Notes under the pieces: generated by a model | What the model was told of the DNA's origin: nothing | Databases searched by the model: none | What the model saw: only the letters and a program-made list of their open reading frames with translations | Origin: an uncultured Mollicutes bacterium | GTDB taxonomy: Bacteria > Bacillota_I > Bacilli_A > Acholeplasmatales > Anaeroplasmataceae | Direction of reading: 5' to 3' | Length of the DNA: 64,000 bases | NCBI GenBank assembly: GCA_947174785.1 | Contig: CAMWKG010000002.1 | Span: forward strand, 62,001 to 126,000 | Part shown: positions 55,538-64,000 of the stretch, one piece after another | Layout: the number at the start of each line of letters is the position of its first letter | How positions within the stretch are numbered: position 1 is the first letter of the stretch | Program-made: the position numbers and the translations under genes

Positions 55538-56488
55538 TTATCTTTCCCCCATTCTAATTCTAGGATCAATAAATCCATAAGATAAATCTATTACAATATT
55601 AGAAGTTAAACCAATCAAACAATAGAAACAAGATAATAGCATAAACATATTATAGTCTAATGCTGTAATAGATTCTATGAATAACTTTCCAACTCCTGGA
55701 ACACTGAATATATTTTCAATAATCAAACTACCACCAATGATACCAATAAATTCACCTAAAATAGCTGGGAAAATAGGAACCATCGCATTTCTTAATGCAT
55801 GACGTGTAGTTGCTTGTGCCTTTGTTAATCCTTTTGTTCTTGCTAGTAACATAAAATCACTAGTTAATACTTCTGTTAATTCTGCACGGGTATATCTTGT
55901 AAGACCAGCAATAGTACCAAATGACAAAGAAAATACAGCTGGTAAAACGGATAAGAACATACTCCACGATAAGAAATTATACCCTGAATTCATCTGTGAA
56001 GGGAACCATTTCAATTTAAAACAGAAAATATATTGAACTAAAAATGCGTAAACATAGGAAGGAACAGAAATAAATAGCATTACCACAATATTAATAACAT
56101 GGTCCTGCCATCTGTTTTTCTTCAAAGCTGCAAATATACCTAAGCCTAAACCTAAAGGTACACTCACAAACATAGATAAGATATTTACATACATAGTAGC
56201 TGGCAATTTAGAAATAAAAACTGCCCAAACTTCACTACCACGATACATATTTTCTCCAATACCCCAGTCACCGCCAAGTAAGGATTTTCTTATAAAAATA
56301 AAATATTGCTCTATAAGAGGTTTGTTGTAGCCTAATGCTTCTCTTCGTTTCAATATTAATTCCATGTCTTTACCAAATTGTTCAACAGGAAGATTTGGTA
56401 GTAATTTAACAAGGAAAAAACTTATTGAAATAATAATTAAAAATGTAAAAATCATTAATATTAATCTTTTAATTACATATTTAATCAT
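55538..56488 (-). CDS. oppB: Oligopeptide ABC transporter permease OppB
   Basis: A 316-residue permease of normal length with six membrane helices. FMLLARTKGLTKAQATTRHALRNAMVPI is the ATPase-contact motif, and IIENIFSVPGVGKLFI is diagnostic of DppB/OppB. It follows oppA after a stable hairpin. Confidence 0.94.
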   Translation of the reverse strand: MIKYVIKRLILMIFTFLIIISISFFLVKLLPNLPVEQFGKDMELILKRREALGYNKPLIEQYFIFIRKSLLGGDWGIGENMYRGSEVWAVFISKLPATMYVNILSMFVSVPLGLGLGIFAALKKNRWQDHVINIVVMLFISVPSYVYAFLVQYIFCFKLKWFPSQMNSGYNFLSWSMFLSVLPAVFSLSFGTIAGLTRYTRAELTEVLTSDFMLLARTKGLTKAQATTRHALRNAMVPIFPAILGEFIGIIGGSLIIENIFSVPGVGKLFIESITALDYNMFMLLSCFYCLIGLTSNIVIDLSYGFIDPRIRMGER

Positions 56489-56518
56489 TGTTTACACTCT
56501 CCTTTCTATATATGATAA

Positions 56519-56553
56519 ATATGTAGGCAGAGTTAAGCCCTCCACCTACATAT
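56519..56553 (-). other. Hairpin between oppA and oppB
   Basis: ATATGTAGG and CCTACATAT form a perfect 9-bp stem around a 17-base loop. The T run is short, so it may protect the oppA message or reduce read-through, a common way to make more binding protein than permease. Confidence 0.55.
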
Positions 56554-56588
56554 CTCATACTAAATCTGTGTATTAGCCAAACAACAAA

Positions 56589-59129
56589 CTAGCTATAATT
56601 TAATGTACCGCCTTGTGATTTAACAAAAGATTTCCATTGTGCATCATCATAGTTATAAGTCATATACTTAACACCACCACGGCCTACACCATAGATATAT
56701 TCTTCAGTGTAGAAATTAACCTTCATACCCTTTAAGGATGCTGTAGATTGATCATCTAGTGGAAGCATTGTATATTGCTCTAATACTGCAGCTTCTACTC
56801 CATATAGAATTAATGTTCTATTCTTGATATCTAATGAAGTACCACCGTTGATATATACTCTATCGCCAGTTTCTTCGCCAGTTGTAGGATCAACTACAAA
56901 TGTAGGAGTATCTACACCACCTAAGCAGTAATAAGACCAATATAATACGTTAGTACGTAATGTAATATCCTTGTGTTCTACACCATCAGCGTCTACGATA
57001 GAATCAAAGTGAATATCTCTCATAACACTTGAATAATCAATAGCTGGGTCGTATTGTTGAGCAGGATATGTATAAGCACTTGACAAGTTGAATGGGTCAA
57101 GAGCAGAACCAGTCCAACCTACTCCGAATAGTACATCAACTTGGTTATCTCTTAATGCATCAGCAAATGCATTACCAATTGTATCATCCTTAGTAAATGT
57201 TAACTTACCTTCTAATTTTGTACCCTTTACAGCTTCAGTCCAACAATTTGATAGATAAGTATAACCATCTTTGTAGAATGAGAATTCAGGATCAGCTAAA
57301 CCGATCTTAATTTCAACTACATCGTCAGAATCCATTAAACCAGCTGCAATAGCCTTATCATATGCTTCATCAAATCTAATCTTAGCTTGTGCTAAATCTA
57401 CACCAGTGATTGCAGAAATTGCTTCATCCTTTGTAGCATATCTCTTACCAGGACCAACTTGATCAGCTAATCCCCAGAAATTAAGGATAACGTCTTTTGC
57501 TTCTTCGCTATCACGATATCTTTGACCTGTTTCAGGGTCAGAAACGATTAAGTCGTTGAATACAGCCTTAGATGGCTTACCTGTAGGATCACATGCTAAA
57601 CAGAAATCAACTCTGTTCAATGCTAATGATAATGCTTGACGGAATTCAAGAATTGTAAGAATTGTCTTATTCTTATTAGCACCTGCAGCTACTTGTGCAT
57701 TTGTTAATCCTTCTAATGATGGGTTAAGTGCAACGAAGAATGTAGAAGCACCTTCAGTATAATACTTATAATCACTTGTTGCATATCTTCCCATTGTATT
57801 CTTAGATAATCCGAATGAATCAAGTTCACCTTGTAAGAACATTTGTTCTCTTGTTGCCTCTTCAGGAACACTGTGGTAAACAATTCTAGTTGTTTGGTAT
57901 GTAGGAATTGAACTTTCATCATTATATTCATAATAATACTTGTTCTTTACGAAACGCATTTCCTTATCAGCTTGGAAGAACTCTAATTGATAAGGACCAT
58001 AACTACTATATGTGTCAACTGATGTACCATAAGAGTTATTATATACACCATCTTTTACACTTTCACAGCTCTTATAAAGATCTGTTTTAACTAACCAAGT
58101 ACTTGTTAGGTTATATAATAGATAGAAACCAGAAAGAGGCTTTTGAAGAATTATAATTAAATCGCCATTGTCTTCAAACATTCCAACCTTATCAAAATCT
58201 AATTCAGGATAATCATATCCCTTGAATGCGAACTCTTCCCATTCAACATATGCATAGTCTCCTGCCTTTGCTGCATAATCTGCAACAGTATCAAAGCCTT
58301 GTAAGCAAGCAATACATAAAGATAAGTCATCAACTAAACTCTTAGTTAAAACAACTACGCCATCCTTATCAGCTGCTGCAGCTAAACGCTCATATGCTGC
58401 TTTTGCAGCTGCATTTTCATCAAGATATCCAGCATCTGCATATCTCTTTAAGCCGTTAGAGCTCCAGTTACCACCATTATTAAGCTTTAAAGCGAAGTCT
58501 ACTCCATCTGCTGTAAGGTATTTTCCATCCTTTTCAACAAAGGTATCCATCTTTGGATAAGCATCACCATTACCTACAATATCTTCAGATAAGAAAGCAT
58601 CCTCATAAGCATGTTTTCCTTGATATAGATATTCTTTGGCATTTTTTACTACGAAACTACCACTATATAAGCTGTCTGCACGGTAGTTTGAAGCAATAGG
58701 ATTTAATAATAATTTTGCAGACTCTACAAAATCATCAGCAGTAATTAAAGTACCATCTTGCCATTTAATATCGTTTCTTAATTTGATACGATATGCTTGA
58801 GCAGTAGCACCTTCCTTAATACCCCATTCATCACCAACATAGTCTTTAGTAACATCAATTGGTTCTTGTGTTGCCATATCAGGTACAACCTTGTATGAAT
58901 CTTTAGCATCATTATAATCAAATGTATAGAAACCTGGAGTTGTATATCCTAATACTTCGGCATCAGTATTTGTTTGATATGTGTGTGGATTCCAGTTAGT
59001 AGGGAATACAGACATTGCTACATTATATGTATATTCGCCTACGCCTTCTTTGCCACCACATGAAGCTAAACTTACAGCTGCAACTACAGCTAAGCTAGCT
59101 AAACCTAGTTTTTTAAATTTCATTTTCAT
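56589..59129 (-). CDS. oppA: Oligopeptide-binding lipoprotein OppA
   Basis: An 846-residue extracellular solute-binding protein of family 5. The signal peptide ends in the lipobox SLASC (Cys24 from the chosen start). NWNPHTYQ, IKWQDGTLITADDFVESAKLLLNP, PLSGFYLL and FRQALSLALNR belong to the family. At 846 residues it is longer than the usual 550. The ATG at 59129 is chosen for AGGGAAGAG upstream; the ATG two codons later is possible. First gene of the opp operon, controlled by a promoter with a cre site. Confidence 0.9.
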   Translation of the reverse strand: MKMKFKKLGLASLAVVAAVSLASCGGKEGVGEYTYNVAMSVFPTNWNPHTYQTNTDAEVLGYTTPGFYTFDYNDAKDSYKVVPDMATQEPIDVTKDYVGDEWGIKEGATAQAYRIKLRNDIKWQDGTLITADDFVESAKLLLNPIASNYRADSLYSGSFVVKNAKEYLYQGKHAYEDAFLSEDIVGNGDAYPKMDTFVEKDGKYLTADGVDFALKLNNGGNWSSNGLKRYADAGYLDENAAAKAAYERLAAAADKDGVVVLTKSLVDDLSLCIACLQGFDTVADYAAKAGDYAYVEWEEFAFKGYDYPELDFDKVGMFEDNGDLIIILQKPLSGFYLLYNLTSTWLVKTDLYKSCESVKDGVYNNSYGTSVDTYSSYGPYQLEFFQADKEMRFVKNKYYYEYNDESSIPTYQTTRIVYHSVPEEATREQMFLQGELDSFGLSKNTMGRYATSDYKYYTEGASTFFVALNPSLEGLTNAQVAAGANKNKTILTILEFRQALSLALNRVDFCLACDPTGKPSKAVFNDLIVSDPETGQRYRDSEEAKDVILNFWGLADQVGPGKRYATKDEAISAITGVDLAQAKIRFDEAYDKAIAAGLMDSDDVVEIKIGLADPEFSFYKDGYTYLSNCWTEAVKGTKLEGKLTFTKDDTIGNAFADALRDNQVDVLFGVGWTGSALDPFNLSSAYTYPAQQYDPAIDYSSVMRDIHFDSIVDADGVEHKDITLRTNVLYWSYYCLGGVDTPTFVVDPTTGEETGDRVYINGGTSLDIKNRTLILYGVEAAVLEQYTMLPLDDQSTASLKGMKVNFYTEEYIYGVGRGGVKYMTYNYDDAQWKSFVKSQGGTLNYS

Positions 59130-59156
59130 CTCTTCCCTTCTTTGAAATTTATTACT

Positions 59157-59185
59157 ATTATACTCACTTTCAAAAATCAAATCAA
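59157..59185 (-). promoter_or_regulatory. Promoter of the opp operon
   Basis: TTGATT (59185-59180), a 17-base spacer and TATAAT (59162-59157) on the minus strand, about 28 bases before oppA. Confidence 0.7.
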
Positions 59186-59210
59186 CAACTATCCTATACT
59201 TTTTACGACT

Positions 59211-59224
59211 TGTAAACGGTTTCA
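59211..59224. promoter_or_regulatory. CcpA (cre) site upstream of oppA
   Basis: TGTAAACGGTTTCA fits the catabolite-responsive element consensus TGWAANCGNTNWCA at every position. It lies 26 bases upstream of the -35 box of the opp promoter, a position from which CcpA can activate or repress. Confidence 0.65.
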
Positions 59225-59336
59225 TTGCGATTTTTACTCAAAAAATCAATTTTTTAATTATTTTTCTTTATTTTTTGTAAAATATATTTAACTACAAGGC
59301 TTTTTTATTGAATTTTATTCAAAAAAGCGCATAAAT

Positions 59337-59374
59337 AAAAAATCCATTTAAACACAATGGTCTAAATGGATTTT
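59337..59374 (-). terminator. Terminator after the DUF885 lipoprotein gene
   Basis: AAAATCCATTTA and TAAATGGATTTT form a 12-bp stem with a 12-base loop, followed by T residues on the minus strand. Confidence 0.7.
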
Positions 59375-59378
59375 ATTA

Positions 59379-61946
59379 TTATTTCAAATTGATATTATAA
59401 GTGTGTGCAACATCACGAATATAAATATCAAATGTTTGTCTTAATTTTCCTAAAGAAGTCCAACCTTTTGACAATAAAATTGTATTTAATTCTACTTCAT
59501 CATAATATCTACCAAGCTTCTTCTTTGCTTCTTGATGAAGATTATAGAAGAATAGCTTTCCATAACCATAAGCAGGATATGAAGCTGGAGTTTCTATAAG
59601 TAAATTATAAATACTTTGAGCTGCTCCACCATTAAGTCCGTTATCATCTAAGAAATCTGCAACATCTTTAACGGAATATCCTGAATAATGAATATATACA
59701 TCTAATAGAGTTTCTAACAAGAAGGAAGATAGATGATCATAATATAAATAATTACATACATCAACAAGAGTTTCATCCTTGCTTGTATCCATAATATATT
59801 CGTAAAGCTTTAATTCAACATAAGTTGCCCAACCTTCTCCGTGTGCTGTTGAAGTCATAATTCTTGTTATATTATGTAGATCAAGCTGTTTAGTGAAAAT
59901 ATAAGCATATAAATGTCCTGGATATCCTTCATGAGAAAGTGTTCCTATAACATCATTTCCTGAACCAACCTTTAAAGGATTTAGAGTGATAAATTCAGCT
60001 TTATCATTATCTAATGCAGATTTCATATAGTATGCAACAGCATTAGATACCTTTGCAGAAGCTTTATCCATTTCCTTAATTGTGATTTCTGGAGTATGTT
60101 CTAAAGTAGGAACAACACTTCTAGCAAATTCTTTTAAGAACTCAAGCTTTTCTTCAGGTGTTCCTGCAAAAATCTCTGTTTTTTGTGTCAATCTTTCTAA
60201 GTCTAGATAACTATTTACTGGATAATTACTAAATAAATAGTCTTGAGCTGCAGCAGATTTTTTCTGAGCATCTGCATAAGCATCCTCTAATTCAGCAATA
60301 TAGGAATCAATGTTAAAGTTATTTAAACCTAATAAATCATTCAATTCTAATAGATATAATTGCTTTCCTGCTTCTCCATATGCAGCATAATATCCTTCTT
60401 TATCTTTAGCTAGTTTTCCAACATAATTTAGAAGTCCATCCTTAAGCTCTTGAACTCCTACCTTGAAGGAATTATCAAATGCATCAGCTAAAGCTTGAGT
60501 ATAGCTTGTTTTTTCTGCATCATTTAAGAAATCTAAGGCAGCAATCTTAGCAGATAGCACATCCTCTAAATAGTAGTTTCCATCCTTTTCCATAGAGGAT
60601 AAAACTTCACCTAAATATTTAGACATTTCAGTCAAAGTATAATCAGAAAGAGGATATCCAGCCTTTACCTTATCATCAAGATATTTTAAATAAGATGGGA
60701 AAGCTGTTTTAGTAGAATTGATAAAATCAATAACATCCTGAACTTCTTCTTTACCTCTTAAGCTATATGCTTCCATATATGTTCCAAAGTCAGCAACATA
60801 GCCTCCAAACTGATCAACATAATAATTATTCATAAATTCAACATCTTGAATAGAATAGAAATCTCTTTGATAAGTTAAGAATTTTTCAATTTGTTCATAA
60901 GCGATTTGCTGTCTGTCACTTAAGCTACTCTTATTATAAGCATGAAGCTCAGTAAGCATTTCTTTAAACATTTCTACTGCTTCTGAATTATCATCGGAGG
61001 ATCCAGAACCAGAATAGGTGTACCATTTTGCTTCATATCTTTCAAGACCAAAGTCAGAAGGATTTTCACAGAAAATATTTACAGATAATTGGTCACCTTC
61101 TAAATACTCTACAAAGAAAGCATCTAGATAAGCTTCAAATGCTGTATCATTAGGATTATCTAAGGTTAATACAGCTCTATGAACTTCAACCGTTGTTCCT
61201 GCACTATCCTTAATTGTAGCAACAGCAAAATATTTTCCTGCCTCACTACCACTATTATTTGAATATTCTACAGTATAACCAGCAGGAAGTGTACCGGTTA
61301 ATTCTAATGTTTTAACACTTCCATCAATTACCTTAGTTTCGCTATTAAAAGCTACACCAAATTGGCTTTCTTTTACAGTAAACTTAACTTTAACATGATT
61401 ACTTTCAGCATAAACTGTGGATTGTGGAGCATAAAGCTCAAGTTCATATGTTCCAGCTCTGTTAATAGAAATATTATCAACAAAAGCTCCATCACGTTTA
61501 ACAATACATACAACCTCTTGCTCAGTATTGTTTAAAGTATAGCTTGGGAAAACTGCTTTATCCGTATTCACATATCCTACTTGATTATCCTCTACAGTAA
61601 GAGTTGAGGTCTTGTAGGTTATAGTCATAAAAGCACTCTTAGTTATACTACGGTCCTTATAAGTGACTTTTGCCTTTACATTATATTTTCCCGGATTGAT
61701 TTGTGCATTGTTTTTGTATTCTACTGATGCACCTTCAGGTAAATCTCCCTCTAATAAAATGCTGTGTGGATTTCCATCATACTCAAAGGTTTTATCAGAC
61801 ATAGATAGACCATCAAAAACCTCTTGTACGGTTGGTTCTTCTTTCTTAGACTCTCCCTTATTACAAGATATTAATGTCATGCTTAAAGCACATACTAATA
61901 ACATTACTGTAAGAATGGAGAAAATCTTTTTAAACATTCTTTTCAT
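59379..61946 (-). CDS. DUF885 metallopeptidase-like lipoprotein with N-terminal MBG repeats
   Basis: An 855-residue lipoprotein. The signal ends in LISC (Cys28). Residues 43-110 and 196-262 are MBG-type beta repeats (TFEYDGNPHSILLEGDLPEG; LELTGTLPAGYTVEYSNNSG). From about 265 a DUF885 domain follows, with HEGYPGH at 672-678 and a downstream AHGEGWATYVE that supplies a Glu, giving a gluzincin-like zinc site. DUF885 proteins are proposed peptidases. Attached outside the cell next to the Opp operon, it may cut peptides for import. The ATG at 61946 has GGGGG 7 bases upstream. Confidence 0.85.
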   Translation of the reverse strand: MKRMFKKIFSILTVMLLVCALSMTLISCNKGESKKEEPTVQEVFDGLSMSDKTFEYDGNPHSILLEGDLPEGASVEYKNNAQINPGKYNVKAKVTYKDRSITKSAFMTITYKTSTLTVEDNQVGYVNTDKAVFPSYTLNNTEQEVVCIVKRDGAFVDNISINRAGTYELELYAPQSTVYAESNHVKVKFTVKESQFGVAFNSETKVIDGSVKTLELTGTLPAGYTVEYSNNSGSEAGKYFAVATIKDSAGTTVEVHRAVLTLDNPNDTAFEAYLDAFFVEYLEGDQLSVNIFCENPSDFGLERYEAKWYTYSGSGSSDDNSEAVEMFKEMLTELHAYNKSSLSDRQQIAYEQIEKFLTYQRDFYSIQDVEFMNNYYVDQFGGYVADFGTYMEAYSLRGKEEVQDVIDFINSTKTAFPSYLKYLDDKVKAGYPLSDYTLTEMSKYLGEVLSSMEKDGNYYLEDVLSAKIAALDFLNDAEKTSYTQALADAFDNSFKVGVQELKDGLLNYVGKLAKDKEGYYAAYGEAGKQLYLLELNDLLGLNNFNIDSYIAELEDAYADAQKKSAAAQDYLFSNYPVNSYLDLERLTQKTEIFAGTPEEKLEFLKEFARSVVPTLEHTPEITIKEMDKASAKVSNAVAYYMKSALDNDKAEFITLNPLKVGSGNDVIGTLSHEGYPGHLYAYIFTKQLDLHNITRIMTSTAHGEGWATYVELKLYEYIMDTSKDETLVDVCNYLYYDHLSSFLLETLLDVYIHYSGYSVKDVADFLDDNGLNGGAAQSIYNLLIETPASYPAYGYGKLFFYNLHQEAKKKLGRYYDEVELNTILLSKGWTSLGKLRQTFDIYIRDVAHTYNINLK

Positions 61947-61979
61947 TTCATAACCCCCTAAATTTTGTTAATCAAACTA

Positions 61980-61985
61980 ATTATA
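61980..61985 (-). promoter_or_regulatory. -10 box of the DUF885 gene
   Basis: TATAAT on the minus strand, 33 bases before the start; no clear -35 box. Confidence 0.4.
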
Positions 61986-62082
61986 CAACAAAAATCGAAA
62001 AAGAAAACATTTTTTGTTACAAAATAAGGCTAAACTTGATATTTTTGTTTTTTATTTCCATTTTTAACCAAAAAATGTTTCT

Positions 62083-62412
62083 TTATCTTAGTTTTTCATT
62101 GATAATACCCTCAATTCGTTCACAAACCATCATTAATCTACTATTTACTACTTCTAATAATTCAGTATATTCTTCAACAAATGGAAAATCCATAATTTGA
62201 TTATATAAATCATCATATTCCTTTTTATATAAAGAATATTGTTTAGGCTGATTATATTCTTTGGCATTTACCATTTGCTTTTGAACTGATTTCAAATTAG
62301 ATAACAATTCATTTAATGTTTCATTTTTATCTAAAATAGCTTCTAACTCATGAATTCTTTGAACCTCAGGCATTTGAGAAAACTCTTCCTTTAATTTATT
62401 CACAAAGCTCAC
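62083..62412 (-). CDS. ymcA: YlbF/YmcA family protein (RicA-like)
   Basis: A 109-residue helical protein of the Com_YlbF family. The pattern of IHELEAILDKNETLNELLSNLKSVQKQMVNAKEY fits YmcA/RicA. It overlaps the end of miaB by 17 bases, the same order as miaB-ymcA in Bacillus subtilis. There RicA acts with RicF and RicT to direct RNase Y processing of mRNAs such as that of gapA. The partner genes are not in this window. Confidence 0.8.
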   Translation of the reverse strand: MSFVNKLKEEFSQMPEVQRIHELEAILDKNETLNELLSNLKSVQKQMVNAKEYNQPKQYSLYKKEYDDLYNQIMDFPFVEEYTELLEVVNSRLMMVCERIEGIINEKLR

Positions 62413-63829
62413 CTATCATAAACCATGTTTTTGCTTCTGTGACCTTCACCTTAACGAGCTTTCCAACTAAAGATAAATCCTCACTTTTGAAATGGGTTAG
62501 CTTTAGATGAGGTGTATATCCACACATCATTCCTTCTCCATTTTTTGAAGGACCATCAACCAATACCTCAACAATTTGATTTAAAAAGCGCTTGTGTCCT
62601 TCCAAGTATCCCTGATTGATATAAACATTGAGTTCTTCTAATCTTCTATGCTTTTCTTCATCAGTCACCTCATCAGGCATACTTGCTGCTGGAGTTCCTT
62701 CACGCTTAGAATAAATAAATGTAAAGGCGCCCTCAAACTTAGCATTTTGAACAAGCTTAAGAGTATTTTCAAATTGCTCCTTTGTTTCATTTGGAAAACC
62801 GACAATAATATCTGTTGTTAAGGCAATGTCTGGAACGAGTTCTCTTAGTCTATTTACCTTAGTCATATATTCATCATAAGTATATTTACGATTCATTTTC
62901 TTTAAAACTTCATCATCACCAGACTGAACAGGTAAGTGAAGCTGTGGCATTACACTCTTACAGTCCCTCATAGCTCTCATTGTCTTTTCATCTAAATCTC
63001 TTGGATGTGAGGTCGTATAACGAATTCGCTTAATTCCTGTCTTGTCTAAATCATAAAGTAAATCTCCAAAGGTGTAATCTCCCTTTAAATCTTTCCCATA
63101 GGCGTTAACATTTTGACCTAATAAAGTAATCTCAACATAGCCTAAAGAAACAAGCTCTTCAACTTCCTTAATGATATCCTCTTTGGCTCTACTTCTTTCT
63201 CTACCTCGAGTATAAGGCACTATACAGTAGGTGCAAAATTCATCACAGCCATACATAATATTCACCCAAGCCTTGTGATGGGATTCTCTTATTTTAGGAG
63301 CATCCTCTAGAATTTCCCCTTCACTAGAAATAACCTCTACCACCTTAGCTTTGCTCATATAGGCTTCATATAAAAGCTTAGGCAAATGATTCTTATTGTG
63401 GGTTCCTATAACTAAATCAATAAAGCTATAGGATTCTAAAATTTTATTTGTTGCATTTTCTTCCTGTGGCATACAACCAGCAATACCAATAATCATATCT
63501 GGATTTTCTCTTTTTCTCCCCTTTAGCTGTCCTAGTACACCCCAAATACGCTGTTCAGCATTTTCTCGAATGGCACAAGTATTTAAAATAACCAAATCTG
63601 CATTCATAGGATCATTGGACTTTGTATATCCTATTTCCTCTAATATCCCTGCCATAACCTCACTATCTGCTTCATTTCCTTGACAGCCATAAGTGAATAT
63701 TGCATAGGATTTATTTACTCCTAGATTTTTATATTTATTATCTAATGTATATCTTACTGTTTGAATCTCTTTATTTTTACGCATCCTTGCATCCTTTAAG
63801 GATGGCAAAGCCAATTTTATATTTTTCAC
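62396..63829 (-). CDS. miaB: tRNA-2-methylthio-N6-dimethylallyladenosine synthase MiaB
   Basis: A 477-residue radical-SAM methylthiotransferase acting on A37 of tRNA. Three N-terminal Cys (YGCQGNEADS, LNTCAIRENAE, GIAGCMPQ) hold the auxiliary cluster, CDEFCTYC binds the radical-SAM cluster, and a C-terminal TRAM domain ends the protein. The GTG at 63829 is preferred because AGGTGAT lies 4 bases upstream; a GTG at 63838 lies within that sequence. Confidence 0.95.
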   Translation of the reverse strand: MKNIKLALPSLKDARMRKNKEIQTVRYTLDNKYKNLGVNKSYAIFTYGCQGNEADSEVMAGILEEIGYTKSNDPMNADLVILNTCAIRENAEQRIWGVLGQLKGRKRENPDMIIGIAGCMPQEENATNKILESYSFIDLVIGTHNKNHLPKLLYEAYMSKAKVVEVISSEGEILEDAPKIRESHHKAWVNIMYGCDEFCTYCIVPYTRGRERSRAKEDIIKEVEELVSLGYVEITLLGQNVNAYGKDLKGDYTFGDLLYDLDKTGIKRIRYTTSHPRDLDEKTMRAMRDCKSVMPQLHLPVQSGDDEVLKKMNRKYTYDEYMTKVNRLRELVPDIALTTDIIVGFPNETKEQFENTLKLVQNAKFEGAFTFIYSKREGTPAASMPDEVTDEEKHRRLEELNVYINQGYLEGHKRFLNQIVEVLVDGPSKNGEGMMCGYTPHLKLTHFKSEDLSLVGKLVKVKVTEAKTWFMIGELCE

Positions 63830-63847
63830 TTTTATCACCTAAAGCGT

Positions 63848-63876
63848 ATTATATACCAAAAGGCTATATATTTCAA
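63848..63876 (-). promoter_or_regulatory. Promoter of miaB-ymcA
   Basis: TTGAAA, a 17-base spacer and TATAAT on the minus strand, about 19 bases before the miaB start. Positions 63877-64000 hold no recognised feature. Confidence 0.75.
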
Positions 63877-64000
63877 ATAAAGAAACAAAAATGTAAAATT
63901 TTATTGCTTTTTAAGTGTAAAGACATTATAATAAAAACAGTACTTATAGAAGTCCCTTTCATAAGCGAATGATGGATAGTGAGAGCATCAATATACTTCT

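Noticed and set aside
1-64000. CRISPR arrays, tRNA or rRNA genes, insertion sequences
   Set aside because: No regularly spaced repeats, no cloverleaf-like intergenic sequence and no transposase were seen by eye; a dedicated scan was not possible.
1-64000. Mollicute genetic code with TGA as tryptophan
   Set aside because: TGA closes genes at sensible ends (for example the Dam/winged-helix overlap) and conserved tryptophans are encoded by TGG.

Overview
This window is AT-rich bacterial chromosome from a low-GC Gram-positive organism (Bacillota). Three things point there: the gene orders rpsB-tsf-pyrH-frr-cdsA-dxr-rseP, ytxK-ackA, trmFO-xerC and miaB-ymcA; sigma-A type promoters with AGGAGG ribosome binding sites; and lipoprotein signal peptides. 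TGA is a stop codon throughout, so this is not a TGA=Trp mollicute. The Opp transporter, however, has large insertions in OppD, OppF and OppC that recall mollicutes and their relatives. A gut Bacilli lineage near Erysipelotrichales, Acholeplasmatales or RF39 would fit, but this placement is an inference. Almost every gene reads leftward (minus strand).

Positions 1-15,100 are an accessory, defence-rich island. At its left end are a decayed copy of a recombinase 3' end, a RES-domain protein and a SEFIR-domain protein, then a large serine recombinase, a 39-residue ORF and an ImmA-like metallopeptidase. These last three lie downstream of a perfect consensus promoter that is covered by three TTTCCG-N3-CGGAAA half-site pairs. 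A divergent XRE repressor (6101-6322) starts just beyond the sites and is the obvious candidate to bind them. After a 500-base non-coding stretch holding a GC-rich inverted repeat and short direct repeats come an orphan nucleotidyltransferase-like gene and then a compact six-gene operon: PLD-SF2 helicase, a small protein, a DndD-like SMC ATPase, a Dnd-associated protein 4-like protein, a Dam-type adenine methyltransferase and a winged-helix protein. This operon looks like the restriction half of a Dnd (phosphorothioation) system joined to an N6-adenine methyltransferase instead of the sulfur-modification genes. It is the most interesting system in the window. A YhcG-type PD-(D/E)XK protein closes the island.

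From 15,222 to 29,000 the genes are core. They are rlmD, a GH43 glycosidase, rseP, dxr, cdsA, frr, pyrH, tsf and rpsB (with a structured-looking leader), followed by a lipoprotein, xerC, trmFO and an HD-domain gene. A single 7.4-kb gene at 29,001-36,377 encodes a membrane-anchored extracellular protein with about eight roughly 200-residue beta-rich repeats, an InlB-type repeat and a short BspA-like tail. It has its own strong promoter and terminators on both sides.

From 36,700 to the right end lie ackA-ytxK, a TRIC-type channel, HAD and NUDIX hydrolases, a LysM protein, ung, gapA, clpP, nadK and a CYTH protein. Then come two fused ATPase-FtsX transporters and an oligopeptide transporter (oppABCDF plus a DUF3899 protein) whose promoter has a perfect CcpA (cre) site. 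The window ends with a DUF885 lipoprotein, a RicA/YmcA homologue and miaB. Most transcription units end in clear Rho-independent terminators. No tRNA, rRNA, CRISPR array or insertion sequence was recognised.
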